From the NCBI GenBank assembly GCA_017552985.1, contig JAFZNO010000013.1, forward strand, positions 124,001 through 188,000: 64,000 bases of DNA. The letters run 5' to 3'. The translations under genes and the position numbers were made by a program. The notes beneath the pieces are model-generated. The model was given only the letters and a program-made list of their open reading frames with translations. It had not been told where the DNA came from and ran no database searches. Positions 33,633 to 41,348 of the stretch are shown piece after piece. The stretch's first letter is position 1. The number at the start of each line of letters is the position of its first letter. Source of the DNA: Lachnospiraceae bacterium. Lineage in GTDB: Bacteria; Bacillota; Clostridia; Lachnospirales; Lachnospiraceae.

Positions 33633-33699
33633 TGCTTCTTCCTCCTTCCCTGACTGGTTTCGCCCTTTTTCCCTTCCGGTCTTGCTTTTTTCTCTTTCC

Positions 33700-33801
33700 T
33701 GCCCGCGCAAGCGGGTTCCGGCGGCAACGCCGGGGTTCTGTTACTCTTGTCAAGAGTAACGCCTTATTAGTTTTGACACTGCGTATCAAAACATAAGTCG
33801 C
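33700..33801. other. Candidate oriT with four consecutive stem-loops
   Basis: Directly upstream of the relaxase gene (minus order): GTTTTGATACGCAGTGTCAAAAC (as an inverted repeat of GTTTTGA), GTTACTCTTG/CAAGAGTAAC (33738-33758), CCGGCG/CGCCGG and CCCGC/GCGGG. MobV oriTs lie at this position and carry such hairpins. The rest of 33802-33969 is GC-rich with further short inverted repeats and no gene. Confidence 0.6.
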
Positions 33802-33969
33802 TCTTCCGAGGGATCCTTCCGGAGGACTCCTGCGGAGGGCATCCGGAACCGAGAAAGCCGGTCCCGGAATTGGTCGCCTGCCCGGACCTGCGGGTTTCCT
33901 CCCGTCAGTTCCCCTCTGGCGACCTTCACGGGCGCGTGCCACGCGCCCGTTTATCGTCATCAAGTGAAA

Positions 33970-34203
33970 TCACCACCGAAAATCCTGACGCATCCCGACG
34001 GCGTCCAGGTATTTCCGACGGTTTCTTTCCCTTTCTTCCTCCGTCGCTGCGGTCTTCGATTTCGCGTACCATTCGTGCCGCGTCATCGATTCGACCTTCC
34101 GCTCCAAAAACCTTACGACGTCCTTTTCTTCCTCCTTCTCCCCCATCAAGTGATAATTGATCATTTTAATGAATATGTCATACGGGATCATTACGTTGTT
34201 CAT
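33970..34203 (-). CDS. Small acidic/basic mobile-element protein
   Basis: 77 residues from the ATG at 34203, with AAGGAGG five bases upstream. It opens MNNVMIPYDIFIKMINYH, then has a charged helix (EKEEEKDVVRFLERKV) and ends RRKYLDAVGMRQDFRW. Similar small proteins sit beside relaxase or replication genes of Firmicutes plasmids and are sometimes mislabelled complexin. Function unknown. Confidence 0.7.
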   Translation of the reverse strand: MNNVMIPYDIFIKMINYHLMGEKEEEKDVVRFLERKVESMTRHEWYAKSKTAATEEERERNRRKYLDAVGMRQDFRW

Positions 34204-34310
34204 GCCGTCCTCCTTCAAGGCCGCAACGTTGCAATGCGTTTGATTTTTTGCAACCTTGCGGTCTTCATGTCCGCATTCTTAGTGTCATTGCATTGTTGCG
34301 GTCTTCCCCT

Positions 34311-35294
34311 TTATTCCGTCTTCATCCCTCCAAGCTCCCAGTACCAGACGCTGCCAACCTTCCGTGCCTTAATGCCAAGCTGCTTCTTGATCATTTCCAT
34401 CGTCCTTCTGGAAATGCCTGCCTCCGCTGCGGCTTCAAACACTTCATTGCTCGCCACGGGAGATCCGTCTTCGGCTAACCTTTCCAAAAGTTTCATCGCG
34501 GTCTGTTGTTTGCTTTCCCTCGGTGCGTATCCTCCGAGAACCTCATCCGCTGTGATCTCGTAATCCCCGATCCAGGTAAAGCCCTCCTCGGAAAGCCTGA
34601 ATGCCTTCGCATGTCCGAATGCCGCGAGGTTGTTCTTGATCTGCACCACCGCCCTCAGGGAATCCTCCCCCTGTATCCTTCCGACCAGCAGGACGCTCCT
34701 CGCCACCGCATAAAAATCGATGGATCCCATCCCCCGATATGCCGCCTTGTTGCCCGCCGCCTTGTTCATGTGTCCGATCAGAATGATCGCGCACTTGTGT
34801 TTGTCCGCCAGGGCTCCCAGGCGTTTCGTCACGTCCCTTGCTTCGTTCGCCCTGTTCATGTCCACGGTTCCGCCGAGGTATGCCTGCATGGGATCCAGGA
34901 TCAGAACCCTGGCCCCCGTCTCCGTAAGCGCCTGATCCAGCCTGGCGTCACTCATTGAAAGGGACTGATCACCCTCGTCTATGACCATGACGTTTGAGCA
35001 GTCGGCCCCCGCGGCTTCGAGTCTTGGCTTTACCGTGTCCGCCAGACCGTCCTCGGCAGTCTGATAAATGATTTTCACGGCTCCTCCGTTCACTTCGCCT
35101 TCTTCCAGCCCCTCTCCCCGCGACAGTCTGGCCGCGAGATTGAGGACAAAGGTTGTTTTTCCGTCACCCGGATCCCCCTGAATGATCGTCAGCTTTCCGT
35201 ACGGAATGAAGGGATGCCACAGCCATGACACTTCCTCCGTCTCCACCTCGGACATTTGAATGATCCTGATGTCCGTCTTTTTGTTACTTTCCAT
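34311..35294 (-). CDS. RepA-like hexameric AAA/RecA ATPase
   Basis: 327 residues. Walker A GDPGDGKTT (~40-48), Walker B VLILDPMQAYLG (~128-139), then AIILIGHMNK and a RecA-type core, which fits RSF1010 RepA/KaiC-like helicases carried by mobilizable elements. The C-terminal ~65 residues look like a winged helix (SPVASNEVFEAAAEAGISRR). It probably helps replicate the excised circle or unwinds DNA for transfer. Confidence 0.87.
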   Translation of the reverse strand: MESNKKTDIRIIQMSEVETEEVSWLWHPFIPYGKLTIIQGDPGDGKTTFVLNLAARLSRGEGLEEGEVNGGAVKIIYQTAEDGLADTVKPRLEAAGADCSNVMVIDEGDQSLSMSDARLDQALTETGARVLILDPMQAYLGGTVDMNRANEARDVTKRLGALADKHKCAIILIGHMNKAAGNKAAYRGMGSIDFYAVARSVLLVGRIQGEDSLRAVVQIKNNLAAFGHAKAFRLSEEGFTWIGDYEITADEVLGGYAPRESKQQTAMKLLERLAEDGSPVASNEVFEAAAEAGISRRTMEMIKKQLGIKARKVGSVWYWELGGMKTE

Positions 35295-35398
35295 CTTGTC
35301 TTCCTTTCCGTAATTTCGCGTTGAAATCTGGAAAAGCCTTTGCTATAATAAATTTACTGGATTCATCAAGGCAAAGGCTTGTTCCTTTGGTTTTGGTG

Positions 35399-36652
35399 TC
35401 AAGAGTCCTCGCCTGCGGCGGGGACTTTTCTTTTGCCGCCGGGCATCGGTACCATCTGCGTGACCGCCTCTCCCACCCTCACTTTTCTTCGCGCCGCTAT
35501 GTAATACTGCCGCGTCGTGGATTCCAGGTCTCCCACGTAGGCGGCTATGTCCTTTACCTCCGCCCCGCCTTCATAAAGCCTCGTGGCAAAGGTTCTTCGG
35601 AACACGTGGAGCCCACTCACCGCTTCGTCAAGTCCCGCGTTTCGGTAGACGGTGTTCATGCAGTGTTCCATCATCGTCGCCGTGTAAGCCCTTCCGTTCC
35701 TGGTCCTGCAGATCAGGTCTCCGGGCTTGCCGCGCTTTTCCTCAAAAATCATCCGAAGGTCTTCCACCGCTTCCGGAAACAATTGAATGATCCTTGCTTT
35801 CTGGTTCTTGGTCGTTCCCTGAACGGACACGTACTTTCGGTCTCCCCCGTCCCGGTTTCTGGTCACGGACGTGCTTTTGCAGATGGTCAGAAGCCCGTTC
35901 TTTTCGTCGTAATCCTCCCACTTAAGGCTGATCATCTCTCCAACCCGCATGCCCGTGTGAAGAAGAAGCCTCCCGTAAAGTCCCCCGGCATATTTGTATT
36001 CCCCGTTGTTCGCGTTTCTACGAAGCGTTTCCGCTAGGAACCTTTGCTCCTCTTCCTCCGAAAGCACGATCACGTCAGCTTCGTTGGCTTCCTTTGTTTC
36101 CAGCTTTGTAAGCCTTCGCACGATGGTCTTTTTGATCTGCAGCACCGGATTGACGACCAGGTCTCCCCTCGCCACGGCCCACTCATACGCGGCGTTCAGC
36201 ACGTCCAGCGCTTTCTTGATGGATGAAGTGCTTAATTTCGCTTTCGTCAGTGCCGCCATGTGGTTTTCCACGTCCGACGGCGTTACCGCCCGTACCTGAA
36301 AGTGCCCAAACGGATACCTGGCTATTTGGTTCTTTATGGTGTCCTCCCTCCGGTCTATTGACTTTGGCTTGAGTTCGTCGTTTTTTACCTGAAACTCCAG
36401 GTGTCTTTGGCAAAGCTCCTCCACCGTGTTTACGTCGGTAATTTCCAGCCGCCTTTGCTCCTTTTCCCAAAGGGCTTCCTTTTCCTTCATAAGCTGTATG
36501 CAAGTTGCCTTGGACGATGCCGTAACGGTCAGCACCTTTCTTTTCCCTTGGGAATTATACCCGACACTTTTTCTGTAGAGGTAACGGCCGTTTTTCTGTT
36601 CCACAAAGCATCCCTGTCCCTTCACATTTCGCTTGGGTTTTGAATTCTCCAT
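35399..36652 (-). CDS. Tyrosine recombinase (Tn916/phage-type integrase)
   Basis: 417 residues. The start at 36652 is preferred over a GTG three codons earlier because AAGGGAGG is 8 bp before it. N-terminal AP2-like arm-binding domain (GRYLYRKSVGYNSQGKRKV, ~24-42), SAM-like core-binding domain (~75-180), catalytic domain ~190-405. Catalytic residues: Arg in HTGMRVGE, His-x-x-Arg in HVFRRTFATRLYEGG, and nucleophile Tyr in STTRQYY. It catalyses integration into and excision from tRNA-Gln. Confidence 0.95.
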   Translation of the reverse strand: MENSKPKRNVKGQGCFVEQKNGRYLYRKSVGYNSQGKRKVLTVTASSKATCIQLMKEKEALWEKEQRRLEITDVNTVEELCQRHLEFQVKNDELKPKSIDRREDTIKNQIARYPFGHFQVRAVTPSDVENHMAALTKAKLSTSSIKKALDVLNAAYEWAVARGDLVVNPVLQIKKTIVRRLTKLETKEANEADVIVLSEEEEQRFLAETLRRNANNGEYKYAGGLYGRLLLHTGMRVGEMISLKWEDYDEKNGLLTICKSTSVTRNRDGGDRKYVSVQGTTKNQKARIIQLFPEAVEDLRMIFEEKRGKPGDLICRTRNGRAYTATMMEHCMNTVYRNAGLDEAVSGLHVFRRTFATRLYEGGAEVKDIAAYVGDLESTTRQYYIAARRKVRVGEAVTQMVPMPGGKRKVPAAGEDS

Positions 36653-36682
36653 TCTAATCACCTCCCTTCAGCGTTCATTCCT

Positions 36683-36895
36683 TCAGATTGCGAACTGTTT
36701 GTGTTCGTAATCCTTAAGCCATCTCCCCAATGCCTGTTCCGTAACGAAATACCTCTTCCCGATACAGATTGAGGGAAATGCCTTGGATCTCATAAGCGCA
36801 TAAGCCGTATCTCTCCCGATTTTTAGCCTTCTGCTGAGATCCTTCACCGTCAAAAGCTCCGTGTACTCATTGTCGCTTTCAAAGCCTTCTTTCAT
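36683..36895 (-). CDS. Excisionase-type helix-turn-helix protein
   Basis: 70 residues with a MerR/Xis-like winged helix: LTVKDLSRRLKIGRDTAYAL and ICIGKRYFVTEQALGRWL. ATG after AAAGGAGG, stop 30 bp before the integrase gene. It should bend the att arms to favour excision and may regulate int. Confidence 0.88.
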   Translation of the reverse strand: MKEGFESDNEYTELLTVKDLSRRLKIGRDTAYALMRSKAFPSICIGKRYFVTEQALGRWLKDYEHKQFAI

Positions 36896-36906
36896 GTAGT
36901 CCTCCT

Positions 36907-36993
36907 TTCGTAATTTCTGCGTTTACGATTTCAAGACCATCATAGCATTCTTTTTCGTCTTTGTCAATACTTCGTATTTCTGATATTTACGAA
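36907..36993. promoter_or_regulatory. Paired operator-like repeats in the xis/XRE divergent region
   Basis: Two copies of TTCGTA-(N)-TTTACGA: 36907-36930 (ttcgtaatttctgcgtttacga) and 36971-36993 (ttcgtatttctgatatttacgaa), 64 bp apart. Each is an imperfect palindrome. Likely sites for the XRE repressor or the excisionase. Confidence 0.65.
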
Positions 36994-37084
36994 ATAAGTT
37001 TATATTTTTCTGTTTCATTTTCATCGAATTCGTGATAATATATTTATGAATATCGGAAATTTTGTTTTTACTAAAGGAGGACAT

Positions 37085-37564
37085 ATGAGCGACGGTCAGA
37101 ATCTTAAAAGAATTTTGGATGAAAAGAATACAAATGTGAGAAAAATAGCCAAACTAACCGGCATTAGCGCAACGACGCTCTATTCTGCCATTCAAAAGGA
37201 TACTCACATACGTTTTGATAATGCCTTGCGTTTGGCGAACGCACTTGGCGTGGATGTCGATGAGATATGCACCTCTGTTCCCTTTTCCGGAGACATACAA
37301 AAAGAGGAGATTTATCCATCCGTGCCCGAATGGCTAGGTTCGCTAGACGAAACAAGAGTTAAATCATATACCAAGTATTCGCTATATCCGCTGATGATGC
37401 TGTATGGTCCCGTAGCCATGTCAGACGTAGACTATCTGTTGACTTCATTTTATCAGCTTGATGATGAGGCCAGGCAGGAGATCATTGCAACCATAAAACT
37501 CAAACTGCAATTTCACAGGGATTCTGAAAGAGCGGAACAGGTAAAACAAATCAAAAAATGGTAA
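37085..37564 (+). CDS. XRE-family repressor of the element
   Basis: 159 residues from the ATG at 37085, which has AAAGGAGG just upstream (an in-frame ATG at 37046 does not). HTH at ~5-62: NVRKIAKLTGISATTLYSAI and FDNALRLANALGVDVDEIC. The C-terminal ~90 residues, with YTKYSLYPLMMLYGPVAMSD, may dimerise or sense. Divergent from xis and int, so probably the lysogeny-type regulator. Confidence 0.87.
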   Translation: MSDGQNLKRILDEKNTNVRKIAKLTGISATTLYSAIQKDTHIRFDNALRLANALGVDVDEICTSVPFSGDIQKEEIYPSVPEWLGSLDETRVKSYTKYSLYPLMMLYGPVAMSDVDYLLTSFYQLDDEARQEIIATIKLKLQFHRDSERAEQVKQIKKW

Positions 37565-37572
37565 TTCTTTTA

Positions 37573-37602
37573 TTACCTATATGTTACCTATTTTTTACCT
37601 AT
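37573..37602. repeat. Three TTACCTAT repeats with 11-bp period
   Basis: Copies start at 37573, 37584 and 37595, one helical turn apart, between the repressor gene and the att core. The position suggests integrase arm-type sites. Confidence 0.75.
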
Positions 37603-37626
37603 CATGCCTTAAAAAACCTGTTTTAA

Positions 37627-37696
37627 CCCCAGATTTACGAATTTCGTTACTGTTTTTTCCGGTTTCGTACAGTCGTAAATTTGGGGTTTTTATTTT
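37627..37696 (+). terminator. Inverted repeat/terminator after the XRE gene
   Basis: ccccagatttacga (37627-37640) pairs with tcgtaaatttgggg (37673-37686) with one mismatch, followed by ttttattttac. The arms also contain the TTTACGA motif seen in the operators, so protein binding is an alternative role. Confidence 0.55.
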
Positions 37697-37742
37697 ACTT
37701 CTAATGCTTAAAAACCTTATTTTACGGGCTTTTCAGACATCG

Positions 37743-37770
37743 AAAAGGGAGCTGAACATCAGCTCCCTTT
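37743..37770 (-). terminator. Element-borne terminator of tRNA-Gln
   Basis: Minus strand: aaagggagctga tgt tcagctccctttt directly after the tRNA 3' end. It replaces the original terminator now stranded at 25375-25400. Confidence 0.8.
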
Positions 37771-37772
37771 AG

Positions 37773-37845
37773 CAGCGCTACAAGGATTCGAACCTTGAAA
37801 ATGACGGAGTCAGAGTCCGTTGCCTTACCGTTTGGCGATAGCGCT
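37773..37845 (-). tRNA. tRNA-Gln (anticodon CTG), integration target
   Basis: 73 nt. Acceptor AGCGCTA/TAGCGCT, D arm GCC...GGC, anticodon stem ACGGA/TCCGT around CTCTGAC (anticodon CTG), T arm CAAGG TTCGAAT CCTTG, discriminator G. CCA is not encoded. The 3' half (37771-37818) is supplied by the element and duplicated at 25402-25448. Confidence 0.93.
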
Positions 37846-37951
37846 ATAAGTATTCATCAAGTAGTCGTTCGAACGGCTACTTGATGAATTATACACTAGT
37901 TGTTTTGAAAATGCAAGCCCTAATTTAAAGATTTTTTCTATCCGGACCAGA

Positions 37952-40066
37952 CTATACCTCGAAGATCAGGTCGCCGTAGGTCGGCATGGGCCATACGGAC
38001 TTGTCGACAAGCATTTCGAGTGCGTCCACGGGGGCGCGGAGGGCTGCCATGGCAACAAATACCTGATCCTTGTAGTAGAAGGCTTTTTCCTTCTCGTCTT
38101 TCACGGTTGCCGCCTCTGCCACCTTTTTCTCAAGCGCATGCACTGCTTCCCTTGCCTGGGCAAGCAGTCCGGAAACCTCCTGCAGCATTTCGATCTGAAC
38201 GGTCGCGTCGGTCACGCCTGCTGCCTTCACGCTCGTCACGGCATCCGCCAGAGTCTTCACGTATCCGTTTACGGCGGGAAGAATCTGCTTCTTTGCCATG
38301 TCGATCATGGTCAGGGCCTCGATGTTGATGGTCTTGGAGTAGGTTTCGTACAGGATCTCCTCGCGGGATTCCAGCTCCGTGCGGGTAAAGATTCCAAACT
38401 TCTCAAACAGCGCGATGGACTTCTCCGTGGTCAGCGCACAGGACGCCTCCACCATGGATTTGATGTTGGGAAGGCCACGTCTTTCCGCCTCCTTCACCCA
38501 TGCTTCGGAATAGCCGTCACCGTTGAAGATGATGCGCTGATGCTCAGTCATGTATTCCTTGATAAGGTCATGAACGGCAATGTCAAAGTCCTCTGCCTTT
38601 TCCAGGCGGTCAGCCGCGTCGCAGAAGGCTTCTGCCACGATGGCATTCAATACGACGTTGGCATCCGCAACGGAATCGGAACTACCCACGCTACGGAATT
38701 CAAATTTATTACCGGTAAATGCAAAAGGTGAGGTACGGTTTCTGTCGGTGGCGTCGCGGTCCATGTTGGGAAGCGTCGAAACGCCGGTCTCCAGCTTACC
38801 GCCCTGCAGTGCCCTTGCGGCAACGCCAGTCTCCACAAGCTGCTGTACCACGTCCTCAAGCTGTTCGCCAAGGAACATGGAAATGATGGCGGGCGGCGCC
38901 TCGTTGGCACCAAGTCTGTGATCGTTTCCTACGTCGGCAGCACTTTGACGCAACAGGTCGGCATGGGTGTCAACGGCCTTCATGATGCAGGCGAGCACCA
39001 ACAGGAACTGAATGTTCTCGTTCGGGGTGTCGCCGGGATCGAGCATGTTCACGCCGTTATCCGTGGTCAGGGACCAGTTGTTGTGCTTACCGGAACCGTT
39101 CACGCCTGCGAAGGGCTTCTCGTGAAGCAGGCAGTTCAAACCGTGACGGACGGCAACCTTCTTCATGGTCTCCATGATGATCTGGTTGTGGTCCACGGCA
39201 ATGTTTGCGGTCTCATAGATGGGTGCAAGCTCATGCTGTGCAGGCGCAACCTCATTGTGCTGCGTCTTGGCCGTAACGCCAAGCTTCCAAAGCTCAACGT
39301 TGAGGTCCTTCATAAAGGCGCCGATGCGCTCGCGGATCGTACCAAAGTAATGATCCTCAAGCTCCTGTCCCTTGGGTGCGGGTGCGCCAAAGAGCGTGCG
39401 TCCTGCAAAGATCAGGTCCTCGCGCTTTAGGTAATTTTCATGATCCACCAGGAAGTATTCCTGCTCAGGTCCCACGCTGGGCGTGACCTTGGTGGCCTCC
39501 GTATTTCCAAAGAGTCTAACGATTCTGATGGCCTGCTGGCTGATCGCTTCCATGGAACGCAGAAGCGGCGTCTTCTTGTCCAACGCCTCTCCCTTATAGG
39601 AACAGAAAGCCGTGGGAATGCAAAGGATGATGCCTGCTGCACTGTCCTTTAAGAATGCGGGGGACGTAATGTCCCAAGTGGTGTAGCCTCTCGCCTCGAA
39701 GGTGGAACGAAGTCCGCCGGAGGGGAAGGAGGATGCATCCGGTTCGCCCTTGATCAGCTCTTTTCCGGAAAACTCCAAGAGCATTTTTCCATCCGCGTCG
39801 GGATGGGTCACAAATGCGTCATGCTTTTCCGCCGTGATGCCGGTGAGGGGCTGGAACCAGTGTGTGTAATGGGTTGCCCCATTCTCTACGGCCCAATCCT
39901 TCATGGCCTTTGCCACGACGTCAGCCGTTGCAAGCGACAACTCGCCGCCCTGTTCCATGACTCTGCGCACTTCCTTGTACACGTTCTTAGGAAGCCGCTC
40001 TCTCATCTTGGTCAGGGTAAAGACTTTACTGCCAAAGATCTCGTCGACTTTCAAAATCTCGCTCAT
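37952..40066 (-). CDS. glnN: Glutamine synthetase type III
   Basis: 704 residues, full length for GSIII (far longer than GlnA). Signature segments: SVGPEQEYFLVD, AKTQHNEVAPAQHELAPIYE, KPFAGVNGSGKHNNWSL (ATP/Glu site) and NRTSPFAFTGNKFEFRSVGSS. It joins ammonium and glutamate in the cytoplasm. The start at 40066 has AAAGGA nine bases upstream. Being beside tRNA-Gln is probably chance. Monocistronic. Confidence 0.97.
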   Translation of the reverse strand: MSEILKVDEIFGSKVFTLTKMRERLPKNVYKEVRRVMEQGGELSLATADVVAKAMKDWAVENGATHYTHWFQPLTGITAEKHDAFVTHPDADGKMLLEFSGKELIKGEPDASSFPSGGLRSTFEARGYTTWDITSPAFLKDSAAGIILCIPTAFCSYKGEALDKKTPLLRSMEAISQQAIRIVRLFGNTEATKVTPSVGPEQEYFLVDHENYLKREDLIFAGRTLFGAPAPKGQELEDHYFGTIRERIGAFMKDLNVELWKLGVTAKTQHNEVAPAQHELAPIYETANIAVDHNQIIMETMKKVAVRHGLNCLLHEKPFAGVNGSGKHNNWSLTTDNGVNMLDPGDTPNENIQFLLVLACIMKAVDTHADLLRQSAADVGNDHRLGANEAPPAIISMFLGEQLEDVVQQLVETGVAARALQGGKLETGVSTLPNMDRDATDRNRTSPFAFTGNKFEFRSVGSSDSVADANVVLNAIVAEAFCDAADRLEKAEDFDIAVHDLIKEYMTEHQRIIFNGDGYSEAWVKEAERRGLPNIKSMVEASCALTTEKSIALFEKFGIFTRTELESREEILYETYSKTINIEALTMIDMAKKQILPAVNGYVKTLADAVTSVKAAGVTDATVQIEMLQEVSGLLAQAREAVHALEKKVAEAATVKDEKEKAFYYKDQVFVAMAALRAPVDALEMLVDKSVWPMPTYGDLIFEV

Positions 40067-40145
40067 TCCCATCATTCCTTTCAAAAACCTTAATCAACAT
40101 GCGATTATTTTATACTCTATTGTTAGATTGGTCAATCCATTTTTT

Positions 40146-41324
40146 TCATCGCATAAAAAAGCCTTCGCCCGCCACCAGGCGCACGAAGAAATATAATCCG
40201 CACCAAAGATGCCAGCCATAGACGCAAACGCAGGCCATCTTCACCAAAAGCCATCCTTTCGTCTGCTTCATCTGCATGCATTTCACGCTGCACAGGGCAA
40301 AGAGCAAAAACAGGCAAAAGCCATAGCCCCAAAGGAAATTGCCATCCACGGACCTGCTGCCGTTTTCCACCAGGCAAAGGGCCTCCAGGAATCCAAGTGC
40401 CGTCATGCCCAGGATAAACTGATATTGCCGCTCCTTCCAATCCCAAAGGGCCGTCGCAGCAACCACCAGAATGCAAAACAGCGCGGAACAGATCACGGCG
40501 AGCTTGGGGATCGCCGCATGTAAGGAGAAGGAATACCAAGGCTGGAAACCAATGCCGTTCCCCGTATCCTCCCCAAAGAGCACGGCATTCTGCCACAGGA
40601 TCACCAGACCGCTGGGAAGAAGGGCCGAGCCAAAGATCAAAATCTTCGAAAACGGAACCTTGCGGAAAAGATCCACGAGTAAATAAATGCCCATGATGGG
40701 CGAAAATGCCACGAGAAAGCTGGGCTTGATGCCGGTACAAAGCACGTTCATGAGCATGAACGTGACCCATTCCTTTACGGAAAGGCCTTTATCATAGTGA
40801 TCAGCCAGCTTGAAATAATACCAGATCGTGATCACGGCAACCAGCTTCATGCAAAGGTAAGTCGAGTTGTGCCACACGTTGGGCGACTGATAACTGACGT
40901 AGCGGAATTCACCCACAAAGGAAAGAAACGCGGGCATCACCAGGTTTAAGCTCAGCGCCAGTCCAAGCGTCTGCCAGGTCTTCTCCTTTTCTTTTGCAAA
41001 AAGGCAGACCAGATTCTCCGTCGCGTAGACGGTCAAGGTGCTGACCACCGCCAAAAAGAGCGCGATGCCAATGGTGCTTCCGCCGCAGATCCAGCTTAAG
41101 ATCTGGTAGGCATAGGCCGTAAAGCTGTAATACCAGTGATCCTCCAGCACCATGCTGATATGGAGTGGCAGATCCGACTGATAGGGAATGTTGCCCTCCA
41201 CGGTCAGGTCCGCGATGGACTGGTGATAATACAGCCAAAGGCACGCCGCGCCGTAGATCGCAACGATCGCATGCGCAATCCACCGAAACGTTATGCTGTT
41301 GTTCCTGCTGCCTTCACGGTTCAT
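40146..41324 (-). CDS. Polytopic membrane protein, possibly GT-C-like
   Basis: 392 residues with about nine or ten membrane helices spread along the chain. An acidic loop after the first helix (SDLPLHISMVLED, ~49-61) resembles the catalytic loop of GT-C glycosyltransferases that use lipid-linked sugars. No other family signature is clear, so this remains a guess. It starts 24 bp after the U32 gene's stop, so it is likely in the same operon. Confidence 0.5.
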   Translation of the reverse strand: MNREGSRNNSITFRWIAHAIVAIYGAACLWLYYHQSIADLTVEGNIPYQSDLPLHISMVLEDHWYYSFTAYAYQILSWICGGSTIGIALFLAVVSTLTVYATENLVCLFAKEKEKTWQTLGLALSLNLVMPAFLSFVGEFRYVSYQSPNVWHNSTYLCMKLVAVITIWYYFKLADHYDKGLSVKEWVTFMLMNVLCTGIKPSFLVAFSPIMGIYLLVDLFRKVPFSKILIFGSALLPSGLVILWQNAVLFGEDTGNGIGFQPWYSFSLHAAIPKLAVICSALFCILVVAATALWDWKERQYQFILGMTALGFLEALCLVENGSRSVDGNFLWGYGFCLFLLFALCSVKCMQMKQTKGWLLVKMACVCVYGWHLWCGLYFFVRLVAGEGFFMR

Positions 41325-41348
41325 AAGCTACGTTTTCCTTTTCACAAG

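Larger units (their letters stand above)
25402..37818. mobile_element. Integrative mobilizable element in tRNA-Gln
   Basis: About 12.4 kb bounded by 47/48-nt direct repeats of the tRNA 3' half. From the tRNA inward: att and arm-like repeats, XRE repressor, xis-like gene, tyrosine integrase, RepA-like ATPase, a small protein, candidate oriT, MobV relaxase, then AT-rich cargo (DUF3800, ECF sigma and DUF4367 regulator, lipoproteins) and degraded transposon or intron pieces at the far end. There is no type IV secretion machinery, so transfer would need a helper element. Confidence 0.88.

Noticed and set aside
37773-40066. Functional link between tRNA-Gln and glutamine synthetase
   Set aside because: The two are separate transcription units with no shared regulatory site visible; nearness is probably chance.
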